DNA from: Paroedura picta
Taxonomy: Eukaryota > Chordata > Lepidosauria > Squamata > Gekkonidae
Assembly (NCBI RefSeq): GCF_049243985.1
Contig: NC_135381.1
Span: 26,956,345-27,020,344 of the forward strand
Direction of reading: 5' to 3'
Length of the DNA stretch: 64,000 nucleotides
Under the pieces are notes generated by a model. The model had not been told where the DNA came from and made no database searches. It worked only from the letters and a program-made list of their open reading frames with translations. This document shows, one piece after another, positions 1-11,599 of this stretch (position 1 is its first letter; each line of letters starts with the position of its first letter). The position numbers were made by a program, and so were the translations under genes.

Positions 1-331
1 GCAAATACTGGTACATGGCTAGTATTTCAAAGAGACTGTGACATTGGAACACCTTTAGTCACACACCTTATTTTGGGGCAATTAAGCCTACTTCTAAGGA
101 ATCGGAAAGCTTTCTTTCCCCCGGCAGTTGGTTGTCACAACCAACCTCTCCTCCCACCTGTGGCAATGAACTGAGAGAATACAGTTTGTGTCTTGACTCT
201 GCATTGAGGCTTTGAAACCCGAGACATCCAAAGGTTCTGTCCCCCTTTCCCCTCTTCCTCCTCCAAGGCACTTCTGGACTGCACAGTTCATGCTCTTTGG
301 CTGCTAGGTCGATCCAAAAATCCACGGCTCA

Positions 332-3300
332 TCAGTCTTCCTCTTTTGTGTTTGTCATCTCACATTCCAGCTTTTTATCCACTCCGTGATCAGGTGACTT
401 TGAAGAGCTCTCATCATACGCACATAACCGACTTCGAATTCGAGCCCCTGGCTGGTAGAGCTGCATGGCTGGGCGATCCTGAAACATTAACAATATGTTC
501 TGTTGTGACTATCTATGTTTAGTTTAATGTGGATCAGTGCTGGACTTGAAGGAGACCTGAGTTCAAGATCTCTCCTAGCCTTGTTGCTTACTGGGCGATT
601 TTAGGCAAGTTTGCTACCTCTTAGCCCAAATTGAAGGGAGTCGAGGATTGGACAGTCATTCATGACTCACCCTGAACTCTTTGGAGAAAGGATTTAAAAA
701 CAAATATAATGTAAATGAGAACTAACAGGTAAGGCAATGGTTAGTAGAGCTGTTGAACTCAGGATAGCAAACAAACTACAGGAGACTGTTTTCAAGCACG
801 GCCAGGTACTCCAGCATACACTGCAGCGTGCAAGCCCTAAACACAAATATTCTGGCAACTGAAGTGTCAATCCAGATGTTCAGGTTACATGGGAATGACA
901 CCATTTTATTTTAAAATAAATCTGCCGGAAAAAGGGATGTTTACTGCAACTGCATTAATCTTTAGCTAGATGTAAGCTGCATTCTAAATCAGCATTTAGT
1001 CCTTATATGATATTAAATACAGAAGAATTTGTAGCGATTTATCGAGCCTCCTAAACAACTAACCACAAAAGCTAAACGCACAACTTGTCAAAGAGTGAAA
1101 AACAGGCCACAGAATCAGCACCTTGTTTCTAATGCGATCCCTCTTAGCCATATCTTCTTTTTTATCGTCTTTGGTTACTTTCTCGGGTTTCTCCATATTG
1201 CCTAGATAGTCAGTCAGTTCAGACCGCTTTCCTTTGTCGCGCAAAGAGTCTCTTTCCTTTTTCGTATCTTCCTCTTTTCTTCTGTAAACCTTTTCTTTCT
1301 CAAAGCGTTCTTTCTGCCTCCGCCGTTCATCTTCATGGCGCCTGAGCTTGTCCCTCTCACGCTGGATTCTCTCATACTCTCGGTCCCGGTCATACTCTCG
1401 CTCTCTTTCTCGGTAGTCTTTGCCACAATCATCTTCCAATCTGCTTGGAGAGAGAGATTCAGAAATTCAGTCCAAGTACTGGATAATGAAACAAGAAAAC
1501 ATTGGCAAGGATAACTATGCACCATGACAACTCCAGGCAAAATTTAGGTATTGGTTCAAGTGGCAGTACTGAAAGCCACAGACAACATTGTCCCTCGTAA
1601 TTCAGGCAAGATAACTACCAGTCTGATAAATGTAAGATTTTTCAGGTTCACTCCACGCACTATACAACAATATAACCAGGTTTGCCATTACACGTACATT
1701 CAACAGGGAATAAGGGGCCAGACCAACCAGTTTGATTAATGTACTTGTAATGTACACATATTTCAAAGACCTGCTTGTCACAGTCACTGCGAAGAGGCAC
1801 TAATTCACAGTTACATCATTCACTATCTATTTGGAGACATTTATAAACTGCTTGGAAGACCAAAGAGTGAATTGTCATGTGATTTGCCAGAGATTATGTG
1901 TTTACCGTCTGCAGTTCCAGTTTGGAATGCTAGCAGATTTTAATTCAAGAACAGTTCCTGGATAAGACAGCCTACTTAACCAGCATATTCTATGAAGCAA
2001 GGATACGTACTGAGAAGAGAACGCTAACTTTTTGGCCTTCTCCTCTTTAGCCTCCCCATCGGAGCGCTTGGCTGGCGCACTGCTGATTGCACTGGCAGCC
2101 TTTTCCTCCCTCAGACACTCTTTCTCCAGTTTCTTGGCCTTTTCCTTTTTTTCAAAGTCTCTTTCATCTTTTTCTGGCTTCTTAAGTAGCTAGGAAGAGA
2201 ACACATTTAGTTTTTTTCCTTACTAAATTAATTCTAATGCTAACCTATACTGTCTGTCATTACAGTTGGGGGGTGGGGGGCTGCTATTCTGTAATACAAG
2301 AACAGGGGATATTACCATAACTAGTTACTTCTATTATGAATGGCTGCAGGAAACTTACCTGTGTTTTGTATGGATTTATCCTATTTTCTACATACTCTAA
2401 GCAATTGCTAATGAAATAAAGATGAGCTTGTCAGTCCTGATTATAACGTTGCTGACACTGTTACTGACCGTTTGCTTTTGTGGTGCCATCAACATACACT
2501 GCAATTTGGAGAGAGCATATTATTTATTCATTTTCTTATACTTATATACCACCCTCTCTCACAGCTCAGGGCACTTTACATAGAACATGGGGAAACATAT
2601 GCATAAGTACAGTAAAATTCATAGCAAGTAGGGTATAATTCATAATGTCAAATGAAATAACAGTAATAGCAGTGATTATCTATCTATCATCTATCTCTTT
2701 ATTTTATTGCATTATACCTCCCTCCCATAAAGGCTCAGGGTGTTTCACATAGAATGTAACAGAACAGTACATTGAACTCACTGATTGTAATAAATGAATG
2801 GTAACCATAACAACAATGAACAGAGAAAACCTTCAGCATATAAACAATCTAACAGGCCCATGGTTGGTACAATCAGTTACATGGGTTCAGGGAGGGAGAA
2901 TCGGGGCCCAGTAGCTGTTTTTAGTCCTGGTTGACCTCAACCAAATGCCTGGTGGAGGAGCTCCCTTTTGCAGTTTTAACTCCATCAGGGCCCGGATCTT
3001 ATCTGGGAGCTTGTTCCACCGGTGGGAGCCAGGACAGAAAAGCCTCTGGTCCTGATTGAGACCAAGCAGACTTCCTTGGGCCCAGGGATCACTAGCCAGT
3101 TGGAGGTGGCAGAGCATAGAGCTCTTTGAGGGGCATAGGCATGAGGAAATTTTTGTACTGTGTCACAAATATAAACCCAAAGAGTTCCGCAGGGCCTGCA
3201 AAAGGGAGCTCCTTCACCAGGCATTTGGTTGAGGTTGACCCAGACCATTGCTTCCAATTGGCACTCAGCCCCCCCCCCCCCCATTATGACCGCCACTAAT

Positions 3301-6300
3301 CTGCCTAACGCAGTGGGTCCCAGTAAGAGTTGAGCTGAGGCTCCTTTGCAGTTCTATCATATTATTGCTGTTATCATGTTGGGGTTATTGGTGTTGCACT
3401 GTTATTGCTGTTGTCATATGTGTTCCTCATGTTATCTGTATTTGTTTCCTGTTCCCTGTAAACCGCCCTGAGCCTTCGGGGAGGGCGGTATATAAATATA
3501 AATAAAATAAAGGAATTTCCATGTTAGGGCATGAACAACAGCTGACCAACAGCATTACTATGGTTTTATTGCAGAGCAGTCATCTGCAGACTCAGTCATA
3601 ATTTATCCTCAAGAAAACATTCATAGGATGGCAACCTTAAAAGACTGTGTCTACGTATGGAGCAAAGGCATACAAATTCTACTGAGCTCCACTCAAAGTA
3701 CATGCTTGCATTGTCACAACATTTCATAAAGCGTGCACAAGGGCTGTGTTTGTCCTCCAAGAACAAAGTGATACCTTAATCTTTGGTTCATCTTTGGATC
3801 TGTCCCTTTCCTTTTCTGGACATCTCTCCACCTTCTTTGTTTTTTCAGCTTCTTTCCTTTTTCTCCTTTCTTCCTCTTTCCATTTCCTCCTCTCTTCTTC
3901 CCTTTGTCTTTTCCTCTCTAGTTCCCGCCTCCTCCTCTCCTCTCGTTTTTCCTCTCTCAGTCTCTGGAAAGGAAAAAATGAAATGAGGGATGAAGCCCTT
4001 CCAAGGTCTGGGTTAGGAAAGCCTCTCCCCCAAGACTGCCCAAGTGAACTGAATACAAAATTATAGTTAATTTTTTAAAGGGCAAATATAATTCTTGAAC
4101 AACATCAGAAAAGCCCAGCACTTTCTCTTCCAATTATATGTAGAAATTTTACTGCAGCTCACATGTACATAATAGAGTGAGAGAAAACAGGGTTACTGAA
4201 TGTTAGCCAGAATGTTGCTTTAACTGCATGTCTTCTAGAACAGTAGAGATATAAGAGGGGGATGGATAAGAAATTTGAGGAATTTTGTTTGATCCTATAT
4301 AAAGAGTCCAGCTTTTTAGAAGCTGGCATGGCTGAGGCTGTTTTTTTTTTCAAATAGGTGCTGTAAGGTCTTCAAACCCTTCTAGGATCAGTAGAGTGAT
4401 CGAGGTTGGAGTTTCTGAATAAAGGCTAAGTACTTTGTCTCTTGGATGAATGTCTGAGGAGGAGCCATCTAAATCCAAGGCTTTTGCCATACGGAGGAGT
4501 TGTTCAACATGCAAACTGTAATCTTCGGATGGGGATGAAAGAGAGGGATCCCCAATGGAGTCGTCTGGGGAAGGATCAGATGCAGTGCTGGGGGAGGGTG
4601 AATGGGTTCACCCATTTCCACCTCCAAGGCATGGGGATGGGGCTCGTCAAACCCCAAAACCACTTGCGGCTCCTCTACAAATGGACGATCCTACTGGCCA
4701 ATATAGGCCAGGGATGGTTAGTATGAGGCTCTGGACACTGAATGCCACACAGCCAGTTGACATTCTAACCTAGGAATTGAAGCTTCCTGACTGGGGACCG
4801 AGGGGGGAGGGAGATGGTTTGTTGAGTCAGAACCAAAGGACCCAAGGATTTGTCAGCCGAGCCATAGTTGGAATGGCTGGAACGGTCTCTATTTTTGGAC
4901 TTCTTAAGACGTCTTTGAGTGAGGTTCAGAAGGTTGAGACCTGGGGTCTTGATCTGTTAAGGCCTCTGTGTTAGAGGGGGCCAGGGATGGAGTAACATAG
5001 GCTGGTCTCTTTTCAAGATGGGTCAGAAACAACGCTGGAACTGAAGCCGTTGAGTGAACCAAAGCCGCTCTAGGGGTACGAGCAGGAAAGGACGGTGTGG
5101 GCTCTGAGGCCAGTTTTGGACGGCCCGCCAATAGGGCCTTTTCCCAAAGCACGGCCTTCTACCTGGAGGAACGATCTGACCTGACTTTCAGAGTGAAATT
5201 CTGACAGATCCAGCATGCAGTGATGTTATGTCCCTCACTGAGACAGGTCATGTTCTTCTATGTGGGGGATCTTAACCACACAGTAGGAACACTTTTTAAA
5301 GACAGCTCTTATTTTTTCCTATGGCCTCAAAGGCTATCAAAAGAGGCAAGTGTTCTTCGCAATGGCGAAAAAGAAACTGCAGGTATGGGGTGCTCCACCT
5401 CTGATCACATGTGCATCTTGAAGGGAAACCATGCACATGCACACCATGTTAGGGTAGTACCACCCGCTATAGGAGCTTAGCTGGAAAAACATCCCATCGT
5501 TGGCCTGTGCTTACACAATCCTAATGTAGGGCTGCATCACAAGATGGATAATGAATCTCTTTTTAGGTCTCAAAGAATACTCACCTGCTTGTTCTTCAAG
5601 AAGTTCAATAGAGGGGTGGTCTTTTTTGCTAAGCATAGAAAGAGAAAATGTTATTGCCACTGTAACTATAAAATTAGATTAAGATCTCTCAACGCAAAAG
5701 TCAATCACAGTTGTATACAATTGCTAGTCCACGGGGGTTCAGATACTTTGTTCTGGGAACTAGATTACCTTGTCTGAGAAAGTCTATCTGGAGCTTATTA
5801 CAATCACTTGTTACAGGACTACTTTTTTTTTGTTACATGCCCTTTTGAAGTACTGCAGCTGTGAACTGATTACATAAAGCAGGGGTAGACAAACTGCGGC
5901 CCTCCTGATGTCAATGGACTACAATTCCCATGAGCCTCTGCCAGCAGTCGCTGGCAGGGGCTCATGGGAATTGTAGTCCATGGACATCTGGAGGGCCGCA
6001 GTTTGACTACCCCTGACATAAAGGGCTGTCAATCTATAGTTCAGTATATGCCTAGAACACCACAGGTCATTTAATGAAGACAGAACAACAGAAGTATACT
6101 AGCAGCGGCAGAATTTTACAGCACTTACAATTTCTGACAGAAATGTGCCTGCAGACAAATAGATTAACACACTACATTAAAAAACAGCCATTAAGTAATT
6201 GCCCAGGTACATTTAAGGAAGGTCTGGAAACAAATATAGTTTTCAAAAGAGGTTTGTAGTGTAAAGCTAGAAAAAAATCCTATTGAATATGCTTAAAGTA

Positions 6301-9300
6301 GCTCTTTCCACTCTTGTTGTAATTTGTACCTGTAAAGGGCTCTGTTGCAGGTTACATACTATGGAGAAACCATAATCACCTAATAGTATTAAAATACTGT
6401 CAGAAAGCTATCTGATGTAGGTTACCAGCAGCATAATCTTTTCCTGTTGAAGGCAGGCTATTTGTTTCCAGGCACAATTCAAAGTGCTGGTTTTATCCTT
6501 GAAAGCCCTAATAATCCTGGAATCATGGTGTCTGAAGAATCAACATCTTCAAGGTAAGAGGGACTAATATCTGTACAACCACCTTCAGAAACTATGGCAA
6601 CTCACCGTGGGAACTTCTTCTCCAAATATATTTGCTAAATTTTAACTCAATTCTCTCTCAGGCACTTTGGATACTGAAAGCAAGTGGTTGCTTTAGTCTA
6701 TTTTAAAATATTCAGTCACTTGGAATTTTGTTCCACTCTGGGTTTTTTTCTAGTATTATTGCTTTAACTCTAAGAAACTATTGAAATATAATATTGTGGC
6801 CTTTATTGAGATTTTATTCTGTGGATTTGTTTTGTACTGTGATATTACTTTTGACTAAAGCAGCACCATGGCAAAGAACATGGAACTTGCATGCATTGTT
6901 TGGTACAATGTTTAATGCATTTCCTCCCTGCCACATAAAATGCAACCAATCAGTCAGAAAATATGATCTTTGTAAAAGCAGCAATATATAAAAACATATT
7001 GCTTTTCAAACATACACGAAGACATACCAAATATTCTCAAGGAAGCATGCTCAGATTCATAGTGGTAACATTCATTTTGTACCTATCAGTTCTTTGTTTC
7101 TTGCCTCTATTTCTTCTAGCAAAGTCTCAGGAGTGGATGTTAGTTTTTCATCATCAGCACTGTAACTCTCTAAGAATTTCTTATACTCTGGATCTGATGA
7201 GGAACAAAAAGTGTACACATCATAAAGAAGCACAAACTTTCACACTGGTCATTCAACAAAAACATTAAACCAGAAGTTAGTAATCCCAGCAGTCATGTCA
7301 GATGCTTATCTACTCAAGAGATCTTTCCTTCAAATTACTATTTCTGGATACTGTTAGGAATGCAGGTCTGAAGCCTGCATTGCAACAAGCCCTAAAGCCA
7401 ATATCAATGAATTGATTCTCCACTAGAATGCCAACTGGAATCACACACCACAAGCAACGATTGTTACTAACCATCTTCAATGGTCCCAGCTTTGGCATCC
7501 TTTTTCTTATTTTTCTTTTTGGCAGCTTTCTGAAATGGTGCAAATTCCACTATGGCGGGATACTCCAGACCTATTCATACATTGAAAAAAAAAAAAGGCT
7601 TAACATCATTGGTGGTTTTTAAGGACACCACCCACCCCCGGTTAATAAAATGTGTTCAAGGGCCACTTTCACAGAACACTCTGCTTACTCGCAGGAGTAG
7701 GCCAATTCTGCTCACAGAGGCAAAAAATGTGTCCAGTGAATTGCCCTTGAAACTACTACACAGCAGATTATGGATTTTTTTTTAAATGGGAAAATTATTA
7801 TAATGAATTCACACATGGATTAACTGCTGAAGTTCAGTGAACAGGTGCTTCTTAAACAAGAGAGACTACCGTAGCACTACTTCATAAAAATAAATTGGGC
7901 TATATGAAGAATGGTAAAGGAAAAAAAGAATACAAGCAGAATGATTCTGTAGTACAGGCTCAATTGCTGCTGTTCAAGTGGGGGATGCTAATACAGCATC
8001 CTATGACAGGCTACTGAAGCACAACGACCTGTCCGGCATGCGTGTTACATATTGGACATTTCAGTGCATCTGGATCTTGAGCAAGAGGACTGGTGGTAAT
8101 TATGCCCTGTTACCCCTCTCCCCCTCCTTCTCATTTTTACATAGGTCTTGCATAGCAGTAGTGCTAGGACTTGTAAAATGGGTTCAGGTCATCACTGCTT
8201 CAGCACTACAAAAGGAAAGGATCACCTGTCCTGAATGCCTTGACATACTCACTAGGAAGCAAGCCTGACTGATGCTAATGGGACTTGCATTTAGGGCATC
8301 ACATTAAGGGCTGCTGTGGCAGCTAGGCATAAATACTAAACTGACATCCCAATAAATTCCATTGAAACCCAATGGGACTTACTGACCGGTTATCTTGTAC
8401 AGGCTGCAAGTTATCCTCTGGAATCTTGGTAAAAAGGCATGGTCGCTTCCAGAATTACAGCCTCATTACTTCTCAATTAATATGTGTCTCAGTATAAATA
8501 AATTAAAGAGATGTGACAGACAGAACCAAGTTTTAGGCTTACTTGCCTTTGTGATCAATAAAAACATAACCATCAAAGCGATCCCTGAATAGAACTATAT
8601 CTTCTTGGTTTTTAAAGTTGATGTATGCTCTGGAAAACATGTGTGGATACAAACTGCAGAAGGACAGAAAATGGCAATGTATAAGGAAACGTTGCTGACT
8701 GATGACCGCATATATACACAATACCAACGGGTGTAAAAACGGAAAGACATTCATGACATGCCACTGTTCCATGCAAGCCAACCAAGGGACCCAAGTTCCT
8801 TTTACCTTGAATCATTAGCAAAGAATTCAAAGTAGTCATGCTCAGGCAAAGGCTGGAGATGTTCTTCAAGCTGTTCCTTGGTCAGACTGGGAGGCAGGCG
8901 TCGAATCACTACCTTAAAATGGGAAAAGTTTAATTTGTTTACAAACGTCTTTATGCATATACTCTGCAAACTCCTTTTTGGACATTTTATTAAGTTGCAA
9001 AACAAAAGTTATGGATCTTTGAAGGGAACCCTCCATATATAAGCTTAGATCCAGTGATGCGCAAGTGTAAACATAAAAAAGATTAGAGCAGTTCTACCTA
9101 ACCAAAAACTTGCACAAGTGGAAAAAAGTCTTGCTTAGCACTAGCAGGTTTGAGAGTGGGTTTTTTTTTTTTTGCATTTCTACTTGCAAGAAGGGCTTTA
9201 GTGCAAACCACAAATTGGTGATGGATCCAAGTCAAGTTCAGTTTGTTACAGATTAATTAACAGAAGTTATTCGTAACAGCCTAATGCTTTTTCAGCATCT

Positions 9301-11177
9301 AATGCACTTTTGTAAATGAATATTTAATGCTCCTGTTGCATAAAACACCACTTACTCATTGGTTCTTCCTATTAGAAGGCATTTCCCTCCAATGAAGCTA
9401 AATACCTGAAATTTTTTCACCAGTCAATCCCCAGTATCAAAGATCACCTTTGAAATAATTAGCAAGACATTTTGGTTGCTAGTAATATGTACTAAAATTA
9501 CCATGCTCTTAAAGACTAAATATTCACTAACAAAAGAACTTACGGATTTTGAGGTATGCATTAATTTATTTGTATTCCACTTTTTACTTCATTGTCAGCT
9601 CAAATCAGCCTACAAAAACATGTGCCAACAGGAATAGTACAATTAAACAGAAAGAACATCACCATTATCTCCATTGCAATGCTTCTTCCCCAGAAACTGG
9701 GGGAAAATATCAATCCCCATCAAATATACTCTTGACCAAGATTACTTTATATGTTTTCAAAAATAAATGGGAAGAGCACCCTCTTGACCATTTCCAGGAA
9801 ACTATTCTAGAAAAGATGTGACAACCAAAAAGCAAATTATTGAGCTGCAAGTGACCTAATATATTTTAGCTCTTGAACAATCAAAAGAAACTACTGAGAG
9901 GATTCAAACTGGTACAGGTTTTTAGTGGTAACATCTAACTTATTAGAAATCTATAGTAACATCTAGCAAAAGCACACTACAGTTGAAAGATAGAGGTTCA
10001 AAACTTTCTCAGACAACATTCTTCCCACTAAATCACACTTAAAAATAACAGCCTGAAACTGATTATTTATAAAGGCCATTTGTGCCACAAAAAGAAAACA
10101 GCTCCACAAAAAAGGGCTAAAGTCATTTTTTATTTTTGTTTTTGGGGCCCAATGAGTCCCCCTCTGTAGCACATTGCAATAGTGACTACCAATGGCAGAG
10201 GCAGCTCATTTGTGATCTCACCAGTCCAGAGGCCCTTGGTGGGAAAAGAGGAAGGATACAAGTTTCAGCTGGATTACAAAGTCAACAAAATGAATGAAAA
10301 TTTGCTCTGGATCACACAACTTTAAGCTTACTAAAGATGCCAACAGGTGCTTGCACATTTTGAATGTAACGCACAATTCTATGAGAAAATAACCATGCCA
10401 GGGAAAAGGGTTCATCATACTCCTGTTTGGTGCACTAGTTGCTTATACAAATTATGCCAAAATGGAAACATACAAGGACACATCCAGAAGCAGTAGAGCC
10501 AAGGGACAGCTCCAGCACCTGACTGTACGCTAGCGCAACGAGAGCAGACGCTGGTGGTAGGGAAAGTCTTAATAACATTGTCCCCAGTTTCCCTGCATGT
10601 GGAAAACTACCCTGTGAGGCTCAGCCCAGCATTCTCCTCGCCATCCCTCCATATGCAACAAAAGTCCTCAGAGACGCGCTTGTCAAGGCCATGAGCCCAT
10701 CTCGCCATGCTAGTTTCCTACAGGCATGGAAACAGTCTAACTACCACGCAGCCGGAATCAGCAGTCCACAGAAAAGCTCCGCCGCCACCCGACCGCATCA
10801 ACCAGGGCCTAACGCAGGGGTAGTCAAACTGCGGACCTCCAGATGTCCATGGACTACAATTCCCATGAGCCCCTGCCAGCGAATGCATTCGCTGGCAGGG
10901 GCTCATGGGAATTGTAGTCCATGGACATCTGGAGGGCCGCAGTTTGACTACCCCTGGCCTAACGGGGCTAGCCCCTCTGAGCGCGAGCGGGCGGGCAGGC
11001 GGGCAGGCAGGGACGGACCTTGCTGAGCGTCTCTTTCTTCTCTTTCGGCCGTTCGAGCTTATCCGGCTCGCCGCCCGCTTTGGCGTCCGCTCCAGCCATG
11101 GCTCCTCCTAGGCCGGTGGGGGTGAGAGGGCCGCCTCGCTTCTCCTTCGGCCTGGCATTTTCCTTATCCTCCTTCAT
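332..11177 (-). CDS. UPF3B: UPF3B, regulator of nonsense transcripts 3B (complete, 10 coding exons)
   Basis: UPF3B bridges the exon junction complex to UPF2 in nonsense-mediated mRNA decay. Exons in transcript order: 11019-11177, 8806-8912, 8547-8653, 7472-7570, 7083-7193, 5585-5628, 3775-3963, 2029-2189, 1122-1440, 332-478. They sum to 1443 bp (480 aa, close to the human length) and all phases join. Exon 1 starts MKEDKENARPKEKR. Exons 2-5 encode the UPF3 RRM-like, UPF2-binding domain (VIRRLPPSLTKEQLEEHLQ, YINFKNQEDIVLFRDRFDGY, EYPAIVEFAPFQK). Exons 6-9 encode the long Arg/Glu/Lys-rich helical region (REEKREERRRREL, KDYREREREY). The last exon carries the EJC-binding motif DRPAMQLYQPGARIRSRL and stops at 332-334. 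The YPHMFSRAYINFKNQ segment and the KDYRERE region favour UPF3B over UPF3A. The human optional exon encoding VHRFLLQAVNQKN was not found. No polyadenylation signal was seen before the left edge. Confidence 0.96.
540..665 (+). repeat. tRNA-derived SINE remnant
   Basis: The stretch has an old tRNA-like head (B-box-like GAGTTCAAGATC near 570) and a trailing segment like the 'cttgggcaagt' portion common to MIR-type and reptile tRNA SINEs. It lies in the last UPF3B intron. It is strongly diverged. Confidence 0.4.
2527..3140 (-). mobile_element. L2 LINE 3' fragments, minus orientation
   Basis: Two adjacent minus-strand copies of the L2 3' end are visible: 'ataccaccctctctcacagctcagggcac' near 2545 and a second at 2695-2760. 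They are followed by the conserved L2 3' coding tail region ('gggagcttgttccaccggtgg' near 3005). The copies lie in UPF3B intron 7 and face the next, plus-oriented copy. Confidence 0.7.
3183..3517 (+). mobile_element. L2 LINE 3' end, plus orientation
   Basis: The copy ends in the diagnostic L2 tail, with a hairpin formed by 'aaccgccctgagcc' and 'gagggcggtatataaat' near 3460-3500, then a TAAATA/AAAT repeat tail. With the preceding copy it forms an inverted, head-to-head L2 pair: 2937-2976 is complementary to about 3196-3240. Confidence 0.75.
4370..5480 (-). mobile_element. DIRS-like ORF1 (gag-like) fossil in UPF3B intron 6
   Basis: The minus strand carries a broken gag-like reading region. Near 5260-5300 lies a Cys/His-rich stretch (KCSYCVVKIPHIEEHDLSQ) like the start of DIRS ORF1 proteins. 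Near 4380-4520 lies a helical Ser/Asp-rich stretch (EDYSLHVEQLLRMAKALDL). It is clearly broken, with many breaks. The family call rests on remembered motif similarity; an unrelated retroelement gag is possible. Confidence 0.42.
5880..6015. mobile_element. hAT-like palindromic MITE, copy 1
   Basis: This is a nearly full palindrome with CAGGGGTAG...CTACCCCTG ends. It is flanked by the perfect 8-bp target duplication acataaag (5872-5879 and 6016-6023). Both arms contain ACTACAATTCCCATGAGCC. The CAGGG termini and 8-bp duplication point to hAT. It lies in UPF3B intron 5, close to exon 6. Confidence 0.9.
6024..7082. other. UPF3B intron 5 remainder, nothing recognised
   Basis: This is AT-rich intron sequence. 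I see no gene, RNA gene or clear mobile element in it. Confidence 0.6.
7571..8546 (-). other. UPF3B: GC-AG intron 3 of UPF3B
   Basis: The exon 3 donor reads AAAG|GCAAGTAAG and the exon 4 acceptor reads ATAG|GTCTGG. Only this junction keeps the frame (D-H-K-G-L-E-Y-P-A-I-V). Using the nearby GTAAG four bases downstream would shift it. The site fits the known strong-consensus class of GC donors. Apart from this the intron has a long unremarkable body with no recognised mobile element. Confidence 0.85.
8913..10814. other. UPF3B intron 1, mostly unassigned
   Basis: This is AT-rich intron sequence. An L2-like 'tttatttgtattccac' tail may lie near 9565 on the minus strand. No exon or RNA gene is seen. 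The segment 10500-10800 rises in GC toward the promoter. Confidence 0.5.
10815..10956. mobile_element. hAT-like palindromic MITE, copy 2, beside UPF3B exon 1
   Basis: The copy has intact CAGGGGTAG/CTACCCCTG ends and is flanked by the 8-bp duplication gcctaacg (10807-10814 and 10957-10964). Its arms match so well over about 65 bp each that it looks young. It sits 62 bp from the splice donor of UPF3B exon 1, inside the GC-rich promoter-proximal zone, and brings two inverted ACTACAATTCCCA motifs there. Confidence 0.92.
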
Positions 11178-11599
11178 CGCACACGCAGCCACCTTCCCCG
11201 CTCCGTCCGCCTCAGCTCTGGCTCGTGCGCGCATTGGCCATCCCTCCTCTCGCGGGAGTAGCGGGGGAAAACCCGCCCCCAAAGCGACACCCCCGCCGGG
11301 GGCATAGAGACGCACCACTACGCCGGGCCTCATAGTTGTCATGGAGATGCCTGTCCCCGACATATCCCGGGCGGGACTGCAACTCCCGGCATGCCCCACA
11401 ACCCATCGCGGCCTCCTCATTTCCGGCACGCGCCAAGTAGTTGATTGGCTTTCCTTGTCATCACAGTAACAGCCGTGGCGCGCGACGCCTTCTGGGAAAG
11501 GTCGGGTGCTCGGCTAGGGCCTTCCGCATATGCGCAGCGATTACGGGGTGCAACTTGAGGACAGAGAAGGTCTTGCAAGAGCGCTCAGGTGCCGCCGGG
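11178..11599. promoter_or_regulatory. Divergent UPF3B/NDUFA1 promoter region
   Basis: Only 422 bp separate the two start codons. The stretch is GC- and CpG-rich and has no TATA box. Visible motifs: ACTGCAACTCCCGGCATGCC at 11376-11395, very like the ZNF143/THAP11 SBS element; a 'catttccggc' ETS-type site near 11418; and a TGCGCAGC NRF1-like site near 11530. ETS and NRF1 sites are usual in nuclear genes for respiratory-chain subunits such as NDUFA1. Transcription starts are not resolved. Confidence 0.75.

Noticed and set aside
10718-10906. Frames across the palindromic MITEs (PWTTIPMSP-type peptides) at several loci
   Set aside because: The same peptide recurs at every MITE copy because the palindrome happens to be open; it is not a gene family.
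11178-11599. RNF113A between UPF3B and NDUFA1
   Set aside because: The interval is only 422 bp and has no RING or CCCH zinc-finger coding sequence on either strand.
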